Source: an uncultured Alsobacter sp. (lineage in GTDB: Bacteria > Pseudomonadota > Alphaproteobacteria > Rhizobiales > Beijerinckiaceae). Taken from it: a stretch of DNA of 64,000 bases. The stretch spans positions 62,001-126,000 of the forward strand of contig NZ_CAMFHB010000013.1 of the NCBI RefSeq assembly GCF_945952055.1, read 5' to 3'. A program made the position numbers and the translations under genes. The notes under the pieces were generated by a model. It was given only the letters and a program-made list of their open reading frames with translations, made no database searches and was not told the DNA's origin. Positions 51,446 to 64,000 of this stretch are shown here, piece after piece (the first letter of the stretch is position 1; each line of letters begins with the position of its first letter).

Positions 51446-52606
51446 ATGCTCAAGCGTACATTGCATACCGTAGCCCTCGGGGCGCTGATGGCGGCGATGG
51501 CCGCGGCGACCGCCCGGGCAGACATAAAGGTCGGAGTCATCACCTCGCTTTCGGGCCCGGTCTCCTCGATCGGCATCCCGTATGCCCGTGGCATCGCGGC
51601 GGGCCAGACCTATGTCGGCGAAGTCGGCGGCGAGAAGCTCACCGTCATCCAGCTCGACGACGCCTCCGACGTGTCGAACTCGTCCAAGCTGGCTCGCAAG
51701 TTGATCGAGGAAGACAAGGTCGACGTGCTGATCGGCACGGCCGGCGCTCCCGGCTCGGCCGCCATCATGGCGGTGGCCACCGAAATGAAGGTGCCCGTCG
51801 TCGGCATCACGCCCATCCCGGGCGTGCCGAAGAACAACGGCGTGCCGTGGGCGATGACGGTGGTGCAGCCCGCCGACGACATGGTCGGCGCCGTCGTCGC
51901 CGAGATGAAGTCCCAGAACATCAAGAACGTGGGCTTCATCGGCTTCTCCGACAGCTGGGGCGACCTCGTCTACAACAACGGCAAGGCGGCGGCCGACAAG
52001 CTCGGCATCAACATCGTCACCAACGAGCGCTACGCCCGTGCCGACACGTCGGTCAGCGCGCAGGTTCTGAAGGTCGTGGCGGCCCGTCCGGATGCGGTGC
52101 TCAACGGCGGCTCGGGCACGGGTGGCGCGCTGCCCTACACGGCGCTCGCCGACCGCGGCTACAAGGGCCCGATCTTCGGCACCCCGGCGCTGATCAACCC
52201 CGACTTCGTGCGCCTCGCCGGCGCGGCGGGCGAGGGCACGATCTGCTCGACCGGACCGATCATGGTCGTCGACCAGCTGCCGGACGCCAACCCGACCAAG
52301 AAGATCGGCCTCGCCTTCAAGGAGGCCCACCAGAAGGCCAACGGCGTGCCCTCGAACGACGGCTTCTCCGCCTACGCCTTCGACGCGTGGCTCGTGCTGG
52401 CGGACGCCGCGAAGCGGGCGCTGCCGAAGGCCAAGCCCGGCACGCAGGAGTTCCGGCAGGCGCTGCGCGACGGCATCTATTCGGTGAAGGAGCTCGCCGG
52501 CACGCACGGCGTCTACAACTTCACCGAGGCAAGCCCCTACGGCACCGACCTGCGCGCCCTCGTGCTCGTGAAGCTCGAGAAGGGCACCTGGAAGTTCTAC
52601 AAGTGA
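51446..52606 (+). CDS. LIV-type ABC transporter substrate-binding protein
   Basis: 386-aa periplasmic receptor. Signal peptide of about 25 residues ending T-A-R-A-D, mature start I-K-V-G-V-I-T-S-L-S-G-P. GGAGGG precedes the ATG. First gene of the plus-strand operon that includes the PaaG- and PaaI-like genes; the permease/ATPase genes run the other way. The ligand is probably an aromatic or fatty acid rather than leucine, inferred from neighbours. Confidence 0.92.
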   Translation: MLKRTLHTVALGALMAAMAAATARADIKVGVITSLSGPVSSIGIPYARGIAAGQTYVGEVGGEKLTVIQLDDASDVSNSSKLARKLIEEDKVDVLIGTAGAPGSAAIMAVATEMKVPVVGITPIPGVPKNNGVPWAMTVVQPADDMVGAVVAEMKSQNIKNVGFIGFSDSWGDLVYNNGKAAADKLGINIVTNERYARADTSVSAQVLKVVAARPDAVLNGGSGTGGALPYTALADRGYKGPIFGTPALINPDFVRLAGAAGEGTICSTGPIMVVDQLPDANPTKKIGLAFKEAHQKANGVPSNDGFSAYAFDAWLVLADAAKRALPKAKPGTQEFRQALRDGIYSVKELAGTHGVYNFTEASPYGTDLRALVLVKLEKGTWKFYK

Positions 52607-52613
52607 TCCGGCC

Positions 52614-52638
52614 GGGGGAGCGCCTGGCGCGCTCCCCC
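52614..52638 (+). terminator. Strong hairpin after the binding-protein gene
   Basis: A perfect 10-base stem (GGGGGAGCGC / GCGCTCCCCC) with a five-base loop starts seven bases after the binding-protein stop. It has no T run, so it may stabilise the upstream mRNA or cause partial termination, raising binding-protein output over the downstream enzymes. Confidence 0.6.
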
Positions 52639-52673
52639 GTCTCCCATGCAGAGCCTTTCCGAGCGGGGTTGCG

Positions 52674-53471
52674 ATGAGTGCCGACGCTCCCACCGTCCTG
52701 GTGGACCTCAGCCAGGGCGTCCTTCGCCTGACGCTCAATCGCCCGGACAGGCTGAACGCCCTGACCGAGGACATGCATCTCGCCCTCAGGGCGGGTCTGC
52801 AGCGCGCCCATGACGAGGACGCCGTCCGCGCGGTGCTGCTGACCGGCGCCGGCCGCGGCTTCTGCGCCGGCCAGGACCTCGGCAACCGCGACCCGCGCAA
52901 CTGGACCGAGCCGCCCGACCTGGGGCAGTCCCTCGAGCGCTTCTACAATCCCACCATCCGCCTGATCCGCCGCCTGGAGAAGCCCGTCGTCTGCGCCGTC
53001 AACGGCGTCGCCGCCGGCGCGGGCGCCAACATCGCGCTCGCCTGCGACATCGTGCTGGCTGCCCGCTCCGCCCGCTTCGTCGAAGCCTTCGCGAAGATCG
53101 GCCTCGTGCCGGACGCCGGCGGCAGCTGGACGCTGCCGCGCCTGATCGGCGAGGCGCGCGCCAAGGCGCTGGCCCTCACCGCCGAGCCACTGCCGGCCGA
53201 GACGGCCGAGCGGTGGGGACTGATCTGGAAAGCGGTCGACGACGCGGCACTTCTCGACGAGGCGCAGGCGACGGCCCAGCGCCTCGCGGCAGGACCGACG
53301 CGCGGGCTGGGCCTGACCAAGCGCGCCATCCAGGCCGCCGCGACGAACGACCTCGACACCCAGCTCGACCTGGAGCGCGACCTGCAGCGCGAGGCCGGGC
53401 GCACGGCCGACTACGCCGAGGGCGTGACCGCCTTCCTCGAGAAGCGCCCGCCGCGGTTCACGGGGCGCTGA
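52674..53471 (+). CDS. Enoyl-CoA hydratase/isomerase family protein, PaaG-like
   Basis: 265-aa crotonase fold. G-R-G-F-C-A-G-Q-D-L-G and A-V-N-G-V-A-A-G-A-G form the oxyanion hole; L-V-P-D-A-G-G-S-W has Asp where hydratases have the catalytic Glu, matching PaaG, which isomerises ring-1,2-epoxyphenylacetyl-CoA. The rest of the phenylacetate genes (paaABCDE) are absent here, so it may serve another CoA thioester. Followed by a PaaI-like gene five bases later. Confidence 0.88.
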   Translation: MSADAPTVLVDLSQGVLRLTLNRPDRLNALTEDMHLALRAGLQRAHDEDAVRAVLLTGAGRGFCAGQDLGNRDPRNWTEPPDLGQSLERFYNPTIRLIRRLEKPVVCAVNGVAAGAGANIALACDIVLAARSARFVEAFAKIGLVPDAGGSWTLPRLIGEARAKALALTAEPLPAETAERWGLIWKAVDDAALLDEAQATAQRLAAGPTRGLGLTKRAIQAAATNDLDTQLDLERDLQREAGRTADYAEGVTAFLEKRPPRFTGR

Positions 53472-53476
53472 CCGCC

Positions 53477-53920
53477 ATGGACCCGCAGCAGCTCGCCGAG
53501 GCCAGCGCCCGGGCGCTGTGGGAGCAGGACCGGGCCTCGCAGGGGCTCGGCATCGGCATCGTCATCGACGGCGTCGGCCCCGGCACGGCGACCCTCTCGA
53601 TGGTGGTGGGCGCGGCCATGTGCAACGGCCACGGCACGTGCCACGGCGGCTTCATCTTCGCGCTCGCCGATTCCGCCTTCGCCTATGCCTGCAACAGCCA
53701 TGGCCAGCGCGCCGTGGCCCAGCACGTCGCCATCACCTACGTCGCCCCCGCGGCCGAAGGCGACCTCCTCACGGCCCGCGCCCGCGAGATTTCCCGCCGC
53801 GGCCGCACCGGCCTCTACGACGTCAGCGTCGCCAACGGGCAGGGCGAGGTCGTGGCCGAGTTCCGCGGCGCGTCGCGAACAGTGAAGGGGATGCTGGTGC
53901 CGGAGGAGAGCGGGGAGTGA
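53477..53920 (+). CDS. Hotdog thioesterase, PaaI-like
   Basis: 147 aa. The active-site segment C-H-G-G-F-I-F-A-L-A-D-S-A-F with its Asp and G-N/H motif matches PaaI thioesterases that hydrolyse aromatic CoA thioesters. Start at 53477, five bases after the PaaG-like gene. Proofreading of dead-end CoA esters is its likely role. Confidence 0.88.
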   Translation: MDPQQLAEASARALWEQDRASQGLGIGIVIDGVGPGTATLSMVVGAAMCNGHGTCHGGFIFALADSAFAYACNSHGQRAVAQHVAITYVAPAAEGDLLTARAREISRRGRTGLYDVSVANGQGEVVAEFRGASRTVKGMLVPEESGE

Positions 53921-53941
53921 AGGTTCAACCCAACTCAATAT

Positions 53942-54067
53942 CCTCATCCTGAGCAGCCCGCGCAGCGGGCGTGTCGAAGGACGCAGCATGGTTCTTCAGG
54001 CGACTCAACCACCAACACTATTCTGCGTCCTTCGACACGCCGCCTCCGGCGGCTGCTCAGGATGAGG
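53942..54067. repeat. Intergenic inverted repeat family B, full copy
   Basis: CTCATCCTGAGCAGCCC...GTGTCGAAGGACGCAG and the complementary CTGCGTCCTTCGACACGCC...GCTGCTCAGGATGAG. The 302-base gap between the PaaI-like and kinase genes contains this element and nothing else that looks like a gene; a lone TTGACA is at 54102. Confidence 0.8.
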
Positions 54068-54222
54068 AGATTTGTAGTTTGGCCCCGCTTCGGACCCCGC
54101 GTTGACACCCCGGAATGCCGCGTGACACCGTCCGGCGATGGCCATGGCGGTCCCAAGGGACCATCGACAGGCCGTCGTCTCTCGGGCACATCACGTGCCT
54201 GAACCAAGGGGAGTGAAGCGCG

Positions 54223-55260
54223 GTGACGTCCCTGGGCGAGATCAAGGGCGCGGTCGATTTCGAGCCGGCGAGGCTCGCCGAGCACCTGTCGACGCGGCTG
54301 CCCTTCGCGCGCGGACCGATGAGCCTGGCGCGCATCAGCGGCGGCCAGTCGAACCCCACCTACATCGTCAGCTTTCCCGACGGTGCGGCCGTCCTGCGCA
54401 AGAAGCCGGCCGGGGTCACGCTTCCTTCGGCGCATGCGGTGGACCGGGAATTCCGTGTGCTGAACGCCCTGTCGCAGACCTCGGTCCCGGTGCCGCGGGC
54501 GCTGCTCTACGAGGCCGATCCGGCGGTCATCGGCACGCCCTTCTATCTGATGGACAAGCTCGAGGGTCGGGTCTTCCACGACTGTGCCCTGCCGGGGATC
54601 GCGCCGCAGGACCGCCGGGCCATGTACTTTTCCATGGCCGAGACGCTCGCCGCCTTGCATGCCGTCGATCCAGCCGCGGTGGGCCTCGGCGATTTCGGCC
54701 GCCCCGGCAGCTATTTCGCCCGGCAGCTCGCGCGCTGGTCGCGGCAGTGGGAGGAATCCCCCACGCAGGACATTCCCGAGCTGGATGCGGTGGTCGAGTG
54801 GCTCTCCGCCAAGCTGCCGGCCGACGACGGGCGGTCGTCCGTCGCGCATGGCGACTTCCGGCTCGGCAACCTGATGTTCCACCCCACCGAACCGCGAGTC
54901 GTGGGCATCCTCGACTGGGAGCTCGCGACGCTGGGCGATCCGCTCGCCGACCTCGGCTTCTGCTGCATGACCTGGCATTCGAGCCCGGACGAGTATTCCG
55001 GGATCCTGGGCCTCGACCTCGCCGGACTCGGCATCCCGACCCGCGACGCGTTCGTCGCGCGCTACGAGGGCCTGGCAGCGCCCTCCGGCCGGCTGCAGCC
55101 CTTCCACGTCGTCTTCGCCCTGTTCCGATTCTCCGTCATCTTCGTCGGCATCGCCGATCGGGCCCGAGCCGGCACGGCTGCCGACGCCAACGCGGCGGCG
55201 ACCGGCCGGCTCGCGGTCAACTTCGCCCGGCGGGCCCACGCGCTCGCCATGGCCTCCTGA
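54223..55260 (+). CDS. Phosphotransferase (APH) family kinase, ACAD10/11-associated type
   Basis: 345 aa kinase-like fold. H-G-D-F-R-L-G-N-L-M (catalytic Asp) and I-L-D-W-E-L-A-T-L-G-D-P (metal Asp) are intact. In this group (LvaA of levulinate catabolism; the N-terminal part of human ACAD10/11) the substrate is a hydroxyacyl-CoA, not an aminoglycoside. An acyl-CoA dehydrogenase and an SDR follow, the same set. The start is a GTG at 54223. Confidence 0.88.
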   Translation: MTSLGEIKGAVDFEPARLAEHLSTRLPFARGPMSLARISGGQSNPTYIVSFPDGAAVLRKKPAGVTLPSAHAVDREFRVLNALSQTSVPVPRALLYEADPAVIGTPFYLMDKLEGRVFHDCALPGIAPQDRRAMYFSMAETLAALHAVDPAAVGLGDFGRPGSYFARQLARWSRQWEESPTQDIPELDAVVEWLSAKLPADDGRSSVAHGDFRLGNLMFHPTEPRVVGILDWELATLGDPLADLGFCCMTWHSSPDEYSGILGLDLAGLGIPTRDAFVARYEGLAAPSGRLQPFHVVFALFRFSVIFVGIADRARAGTAADANAAATGRLAVNFARRAHALAMAS

Positions 55261-55273
55261 GGGGACGCAGTCC

Positions 55274-56047
55274 ATGGATCTCGGTGCACGGCTCAAGGGC
55301 CGCCACGTCTTCGTCACGGGCGCATCCGGCGGCCTCGGTGAGCACTTCGCCCGGCTGCTGGCCGGCTGCGGCGCCGCGGTGACCATTGCCGCGCGCCGGG
55401 TCGACAAGCTCGAGGCCCTGGTGGGCGAGTTGCGCGAGGCGGGGGCACCGCATGCCCGCGCGGTGCCGCTCGACGTGACCGACGAGGCCTCCATCGCGGC
55501 GGCCATGGCGGCCGTGGTCGCGGACGGGGCGCCGCCGCTCGACGTGCTCGTGAACAATGCCGGCGTCGCGGCGAGCGAGCCGGCGGTCGACGTCACGGCC
55601 GACATCTTCGACCGGGTGATGGACACCAACCTGCGCGGGCCCTGGCTGCTGTCGGTCGCCGCCGCCAGGCAGTGGCGCGACGCGGGTCGGCCGGGCGTGA
55701 TCCTCAACGTGGCGTCCATCCTGGGCCTTCGCGTCGGCAAGGGCGTGGGGCCCTACGCCGTGTCCAAGGCCGGCGTGGTGCAGATGACCAAGGTGCTGGC
55801 GCTGGAATGGGCCCGGCATGGCATCCGCGTGAACGCTCTGTGTCCCGGCTTCGTGCTCACCGACATCAACCGCGACTTCTTCGACAAGCCGGCCGGCCAG
55901 CAGATCGTGAAGCGCATCCCCATGCGCCGCATCGGCACGGCGGAGGAACTCGACGGGCCCTTCCTGCTGCTCGTGTCGGACGCCTCGTCGCTGATGACGG
56001 GGAGCATCGTGGCGGCCGATGGCGGGCACCTGGTGTCGGAACTCTAG
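55274..56047 (+). CDS. Short-chain dehydrogenase/reductase
   Basis: 257 aa classical SDR with V-T-G-A-S-G-G-L-G, V-N-N-A-G, Y-A-V-S-K and full catalytic residues. It is 13 bases after the kinase gene. It may oxidise a hydroxyacyl-CoA or reduce a keto-acyl-CoA in the same sequence. Confidence 0.9.
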   Translation: MDLGARLKGRHVFVTGASGGLGEHFARLLAGCGAAVTIAARRVDKLEALVGELREAGAPHARAVPLDVTDEASIAAAMAAVVADGAPPLDVLVNNAGVAASEPAVDVTADIFDRVMDTNLRGPWLLSVAAARQWRDAGRPGVILNVASILGLRVGKGVGPYAVSKAGVVQMTKVLALEWARHGIRVNALCPGFVLTDINRDFFDKPAGQQIVKRIPMRRIGTAEELDGPFLLLVSDASSLMTGSIVAADGGHLVSEL

Positions 56048-56060
56048 GATGGATGCTCCC

Positions 56061-56136
56061 GGCCATCCTGCGTGCTTCGGCGGGCTCAGCATGAGGCTTC
56101 GACACGCCGCCTGCGGCGGCTGCTCAGGATGAGGGC
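56061..56136. repeat. Intergenic inverted repeat family B, copy with degenerate left arm
   Basis: The right arm (CTTCGACACGCCGCC...GCTGCTCAGGATGAGG) is intact; the left arm has decayed (GGCGGGCTCAGCATGAGG). Directly followed by a family A copy. Confidence 0.65.
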
Positions 56137-56170
56137 CAATGCCTCAATCCCGATTGCTGCTCCCTCTGCG

Positions 56171-56259
56171 CGTCCTGGCCGGGCTTGGCCCGGCCATCCA
56201 CGACTTAGGGACGGCCCCGGCAAAGTCGTGGATGCCCGGGCCAAGCCCGGGCAGGACGG
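56171..56259. repeat. Intergenic palindromic repeat family A, full copy
   Basis: GTCCTGGCCGGGC-TTG-GCCCGGCC, ATCCACGACTT, linker, AAAGTCGTGG, GCCCGGGC-CAA-GCCCGGGC, AGGAC. Only place where families A and B stand side by side. Confidence 0.8.
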
Positions 56260-56329
56260 CTGAGGGGGAGCGCGTAGGGTAAAGACTGTTGTGATCTTGA
56301 ATTCCGCAACGCCTTGAGGGGGCCTGACC

Positions 56330-57532
56330 ATGGATTTCACTCTTCCCGCCCGGATCGAGGACATCCGCGCCCGCATCGCCACCTTCGTCGACCGCGAGAT
56401 CCTGCCGGTCGAGGCCGACCGCTCGACGTGGGACGCGCACTGCAACATCGCGTCCGGCCCGCTGGCGGCGCTGCGTGCAAAGGCGAAGGGCGAGGGGCTG
56501 TGGTGCCTGCAGCTGAAGCCCGAGACGGGCGGGCTCGGCGTTGACAAGATCGGCATGGCGGCCTGCTACGAGGCCATGAACCGCTCGATCTTCGGGCCCG
56601 TCTGCTTCAACTCGGCGGCGCCGGACGACGGCAACATGATGGTGCTGGAGAAGACCGGCACGCCCGCCCAGCAGGAGCGCTGGCTTCAGCCGATCGTGCG
56701 CGGCGAGGTGCGCTCCGCCTTCGCCATGACCGAGCCGCACCCGGGCGGCGGCTCCGACCCGCAGATGATCAACACCCGGGCCGAGCGGCGCGGCGACGTC
56801 TACGTCGTGAAGGGCCGCAAGTGGTTCATCACCGGGGCCGAGGACGCGGCGCATTTCATCCTCATCGCGCGCACCTCGGATGACCCGCGCCACGGGCTCT
56901 CGGCGCTCCTGTTCCACCGCGACCAGCCGGGCTGGCGGATCGTCCGCAGGATCGAGATCATGGGCCCGGAAGAGCATGGGGGGCATTGCGAGCTCGAGTT
57001 CGACGGGCTGGAGATCCCGGTCGAGAACCGGCTGCTCGAGGAGGGGCAGGGGATGCGCCTGACCCAGATCCGCTTGGGACCGGCACGCCTCACCCACTGC
57101 ATGCGCTGGCTCGGTCTCTCCAAGCGCTGCGTCGAGATCGCCAAGGAGTATGCGGCGGTGCGCACCGGCTTCGGCGTGCGCCTGGCCGACCGCGAGAGCA
57201 TCCAGCTGATGCTCGGCAAGCTCGCCATGGACATCGAAATCGGGCGCCTCCTGGTGATGAAGGCCGCGTGGGAACTCGACCGCGGCGGCTTCGCGCGCAA
57301 GGAGGTGTCGATGGCCAAGGTGCACGTGGCCAACCTCCTGCACCAGGCCGCCGACGTCGCCATCCAGATCAACGGCGCGCGGGGCTACTCGAAGGACACC
57401 GTCCTGGAGTGGATCTACCGCTACGCCCGCCAGGCCCGCCTGGTCGACGGCGCGGACGAGGTGCACCGCATGGTGCTCAACGGCGCGCTCGACAAGGAAG
57501 GTCCGGCCTTCTGGAGCTGGCCGGTGGCTTGA
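56330..57532 (+). CDS. Acyl-CoA dehydrogenase (ACAD10/11-like)
   Basis: 400-aa flavoprotein. F-A-M-T-E-P-H-P-G-G-G-S-D-P (FAD/substrate loop), K-W-F-I-T-G-A and the C-terminal A-R-Q-A-R-L-V-D-G-A-D-E-V-H-R are the class markers; the D-G-x-D-E-V-H form is typical of the ACAD10/11 group. Together with the APH kinase and SDR it fits degradation of a hydroxylated fatty acyl-CoA. It is separated from the SDR gene by a repeat-filled gap of 282 bases. Confidence 0.88.
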   Translation: MDFTLPARIEDIRARIATFVDREILPVEADRSTWDAHCNIASGPLAALRAKAKGEGLWCLQLKPETGGLGVDKIGMAACYEAMNRSIFGPVCFNSAAPDDGNMMVLEKTGTPAQQERWLQPIVRGEVRSAFAMTEPHPGGGSDPQMINTRAERRGDVYVVKGRKWFITGAEDAAHFILIARTSDDPRHGLSALLFHRDQPGWRIVRRIEIMGPEEHGGHCELEFDGLEIPVENRLLEEGQGMRLTQIRLGPARLTHCMRWLGLSKRCVEIAKEYAAVRTGFGVRLADRESIQLMLGKLAMDIEIGRLLVMKAAWELDRGGFARKEVSMAKVHVANLLHQAADVAIQINGARGYSKDTVLEWIYRYARQARLVDGADEVHRMVLNGALDKEGPAFWSWPVA

Positions 57533-57540
57533 AAAACAAA

Positions 57541-57567
57541 GGCCTCGCCGGAGCGAGGCCTTCTATC
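57541..57567. terminator. Rho-independent terminator after the acyl-CoA dehydrogenase gene
   Basis: GGCCTCGC-CGGA-GCGAGGCC with a perfect eight-base stem, preceded by AAAAACAAA and followed by TTCTATC, nine bases after the stop. The clearest classical terminator in the window. Confidence 0.8.
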
Positions 57568-57622
57568 GTCCGGGCCCAAGTGGCAGTGCTTGAGCCATTT
57601 TGTTTGAACCTCACACTCTCCG

Positions 57623-57710
57623 CGTCCTGGCCGGGCCTGGCCCGGCCATCCACGACTTGAGGATGGCCCAGGCAAAGTCGTGGATGCCCGGGCCAAGCCC
57701 GGGCAGGACG
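57623..57710. repeat. Intergenic palindromic repeat family A, full copy
   Basis: GTCCTGGCCGGGC-CTG-GCCCGGCC, ATCCACGACTT, linker, AAAGTCGTGG, GCCCGGGC-CAA-GCCCGGGC, AGGACG. Between the convergent acyl-CoA dehydrogenase and katG. Confidence 0.8.
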
Positions 57711-57772
57711 AGCGGAGGAGTGCGTGTTCCTTTCAAAGATGGCTGGAGCAGTTTCCAGTCATCTCGTTGGTC

Positions 57773-61059
<3,287 letters not shown>

Positions 61060-61099
61060 GGGGCTATGCCCCCGGCTTCAGCTCATCTCTATTGCTCCA

Positions 61100-61220
61100 A
61101 AGCCCCTCATCCTGAGCCGGCCCATAGGGCCGAGTCGAAGGACGCACCAAGGAGCAGCCGCAGGCATTCTGCGTCCTTCGACTCGGCCGCTGCGCGGCCG
61201 GCTCAGGATGAGGGGCTTTG
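61100..61220. repeat. Intergenic inverted repeat family B, full copy
   Basis: The longest arms: AAAGCCCCTCATCCTGAGC...GTCGAAGGACGCA pairs with TGCGTCCTTCGAC...GCTCAGGATGAGGGG. Between convergent oxyR and the LysR gene. Confidence 0.8.
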
Positions 61221-61243
61221 GGGCTAGAGAGATTGAAGGCGCC

Positions 61244-62158
61244 TCAGCCCGCCTCGCGGGGCGTGAGCCTCCGCAGGGCCTTGCGCAGCACCGGCGTGAA
61301 CGCCGTCACGGCCGGCGATACCGACCGCCCGCTGGCATGGATCAGCACGATGTCGCGGCCGATGTCCGGGTCGGTCAGAGGGCGCGCCACGATGTCCTCG
61401 GCCAGCAGGCCCGAGCGCGCGTAGGCCGGCAGCACCGCGACGCCGAGGCCCGCCTGCACCATGCCGAGCGCGGTTGCGATCTGGTGGACCTCGTAGGCCG
61501 GAGCGAGCTGCAGTTCGGCGGACTCGAAGCCGATTTCCATCAGGCGGCGAATGGCGCTGTCGCGTGTGAGGGCGATGAGCGGCTGGCCCGCGAGATCCGC
61601 CCAGCGCACAGCGCGGGAGCGCGCGAAGGGGCTGTCGTCGCGGCAGAAAAGCTGCAGGCGGTCCCGCATCAGCGAGACGCGCTCGATTCCGTTCTCGCCC
61701 GCGGCGAAGGTGCCGACGCCGCAGTCGGCGCCACCGTTGCGGACCGTGTCGACGATGCCGAGCGTCGGCGCGTCGACGAGCGCGATCTCGATGTCGGGAT
61801 AGTCGCGCGCGAAGTCGCGGATCGCGGAGGGCAGGACGTTGGCCGCGAGCAGCGGCGGGGCCGCCACGACGATGCGACCGCGCCGGCGGCTGGCGAGGTC
61901 GCGGGCATTGCGGATGGCGAAGTCGAGGTCGCCCACCACGCGCGCCGTCGCCTCGCGGAACTCGCGCCCGGCCACCGTGAGCTCCACGCGGCGGGTGGTG
62001 CGGTCGAACAGCCGCAGCCCGAGCTCCGCTTCGAGTTCCCGCACGGCCTGGGAGAGGGCGGGCTGGGCGATCTTGAGGCGCTCGGCAGCCGAGGTGAAGC
62101 TGCCGGCGTCGGCCACGGCGAGGAACGCGGTGACCTGCTTCAGCGTGACGCCGGTCAT
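61244..62158 (-). CDS. LysR family transcriptional regulator
   Basis: 304 aa. N-terminal HTH with Q-P-A-L-S-Q-A-V-R-E-L-E-A-E-L-G and D-R-T-T-R-R; C-terminal inducer domain from about residue 90. The start at 62158 (M-T-G-V-T-L-K-Q-V) excludes an upstream extension that runs through the repeat. Divergent from the DapA-family aldolase/HAO operon; a T-N11-A operator is in the gap. Confidence 0.92.
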   Translation of the reverse strand: MTGVTLKQVTAFLAVADAGSFTSAAERLKIAQPALSQAVRELEAELGLRLFDRTTRRVELTVAGREFREATARVVGDLDFAIRNARDLASRRRGRIVVAAPPLLAANVLPSAIRDFARDYPDIEIALVDAPTLGIVDTVRNGGADCGVGTFAAGENGIERVSLMRDRLQLFCRDDSPFARSRAVRWADLAGQPLIALTRDSAIRRLMEIGFESAELQLAPAYEVHQIATALGMVQAGLGVAVLPAYARSGLLAEDIVARPLTDPDIGRDIVLIHASGRSVSPAVTAFTPVLRKALRRLTPREAG

Positions 62159-62218
62159 GGGGCTCGCCCTACGTCGCGCTTGCGCCGCGGTCTCGCGATC
62201 GACCGGCATCCCTCCGCA

Positions 62219-62306
62219 CGTCCTGCCCGGGCCTGCCCCGGGCATCCACGACTTTGCCGGGGCCATGCTGAAGTCGTGGGTGGCCGGGCCAAGCCCGGCC
62301 ATGACG
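62219..62306. repeat. Intergenic palindromic repeat family A, full copy
   Basis: GTCCTGCCCGGGC-CTG-CCCCGGGC, ATCCACGACTT, linker, GAAGTCGTGG, GGCCGGGC-CAA-GCCCGGCC, ATGACG. It lies in the divergent LysR/aldolase gap of 311 bases, which otherwise holds the AT-rich operator at 62371. Confidence 0.8.
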
Positions 62307-62370
62307 GATGAGAGATTGCAGCGGGCTGGACGGAATGCATGACGCGTGACCCGACGTTCCAATCCCCCTG

Positions 62371-62393
62371 ATTTATATAGTTTGGTTATAAAT
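62371..62393. promoter_or_regulatory. LysR-type operator (T-N11-A inverted repeat)
   Basis: ATTTATA-N9-TATAAAT is a perfect inverted repeat that contains a T-N11-A box (T62376, A62388), the LysR recognition form. It lies about 80-100 bases upstream of the aldolase start and between the two genes. Very AT-rich against the surrounding sequence. Confidence 0.65.
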
Positions 62394-62396
62394 TAA

Positions 62397-64000
<1,604 letters not shown>

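Noticed and set aside
52674-53920. A phenylacetate (paa) operon
   Set aside because: Only PaaG- and PaaI-like genes are present; paaABCDE, paaK, paaZ and paaH are not seen, and both families act in many other CoA pathways.
54223-55260. Aminoglycoside resistance gene
   Set aside because: The APH fold is shared, but the neighbours (SDR, acyl-CoA dehydrogenase) and the ACAD10/11-type group point to an acyl-CoA kinase.

Overview
The window is about 64 kb of very GC-rich DNA with densely packed, often ATGA- or GTGA-overlapping genes, many GTG starts, and numerous TRAP, LIV-type (HAAT) and peptide-type transporters next to GntR, IclR, MarR and LysR regulators. Two families of intergenic inverted repeats recur 14 times. 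Together this suggests an alphaproteobacterium of the Rhizobiales (Hyphomicrobiales) type; the assignment is inferred from gene content and repeat style, not from a marker gene. No rRNA, tRNA, insertion sequence, prophage or CRISPR array was seen. The region reads as a chromosomal island of catabolic operons, most of them with their own uptake system and regulator.

Layout. 1-3.9 kb: the end of a deoxysugar-type operon (two peptide-type ABC ATPases, amidohydrolase, Gfo/Idh/MocA oxidoreductase, L-rhamnose mutarotase-like protein). 3.9-4.5 kb: a ParDE toxin-antitoxin pair. 4.6-7.6 kb: a methylthiopropionate-type acyl-CoA ligase, a MarR regulator and a nitroreductase. 7.7-13.1 kb: a complete LIV-type ABC importer with a cupin protein. 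13.4-17.0 kb: an IclR regulator divergent from an HpaI-type aldolase, a DUF6282 hydrolase and a BKACE enzyme. 17.1-19.2 kb: a MarR regulator, an enolase-superfamily dehydratase and a DUF1737 protein. 19.1-26.0 kb: a GntR-controlled locus with a DmpA-type peptidase, an epimerase and a small dimeric barrel protein on one strand, and an FAH hydrolase with a TRAP transporter on the other. 26.3-32.4 kb: an M20 amidohydrolase, tautomerase and TPP enzyme divergent from a second TRAP transporter. 32.6-34.0 kb: an orphan ccoG. 34.3-36.4 kb: an AbgB-like amidohydrolase and a GntR regulator.

36.7-57.5 kb holds the most interesting region. It encodes a Rieske ring-hydroxylating oxygenase (alpha, beta and a PDR-type reductase), an acyl-CoA ligase, a thiolase-like protein lacking the catalytic Cys and His, a DUF35 zinc-ribbon/OB protein fused to a catalytically degenerate SDR, a metal-dependent cyclase and an intact SDR. 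After a TacAT-type toxin-antitoxin pair come a second acyl-CoA ligase, a LIV importer with a LivM-LivG fusion, a PaaG-like isomerase/hydratase, a PaaI-like thioesterase, and an APH-type kinase, SDR and acyl-CoA dehydrogenase set like that used for 4-hydroxyacyl-CoA. No ring-cleavage dioxygenase is present in this stretch. 57.8-61.1 kb: katG divergent from oxyR. 61.2-64 kb: a LysR regulator divergent from an atypical DapA-family aldolase and the start of 3-hydroxyanthranilate 3,4-dioxygenase, cut by the window end.
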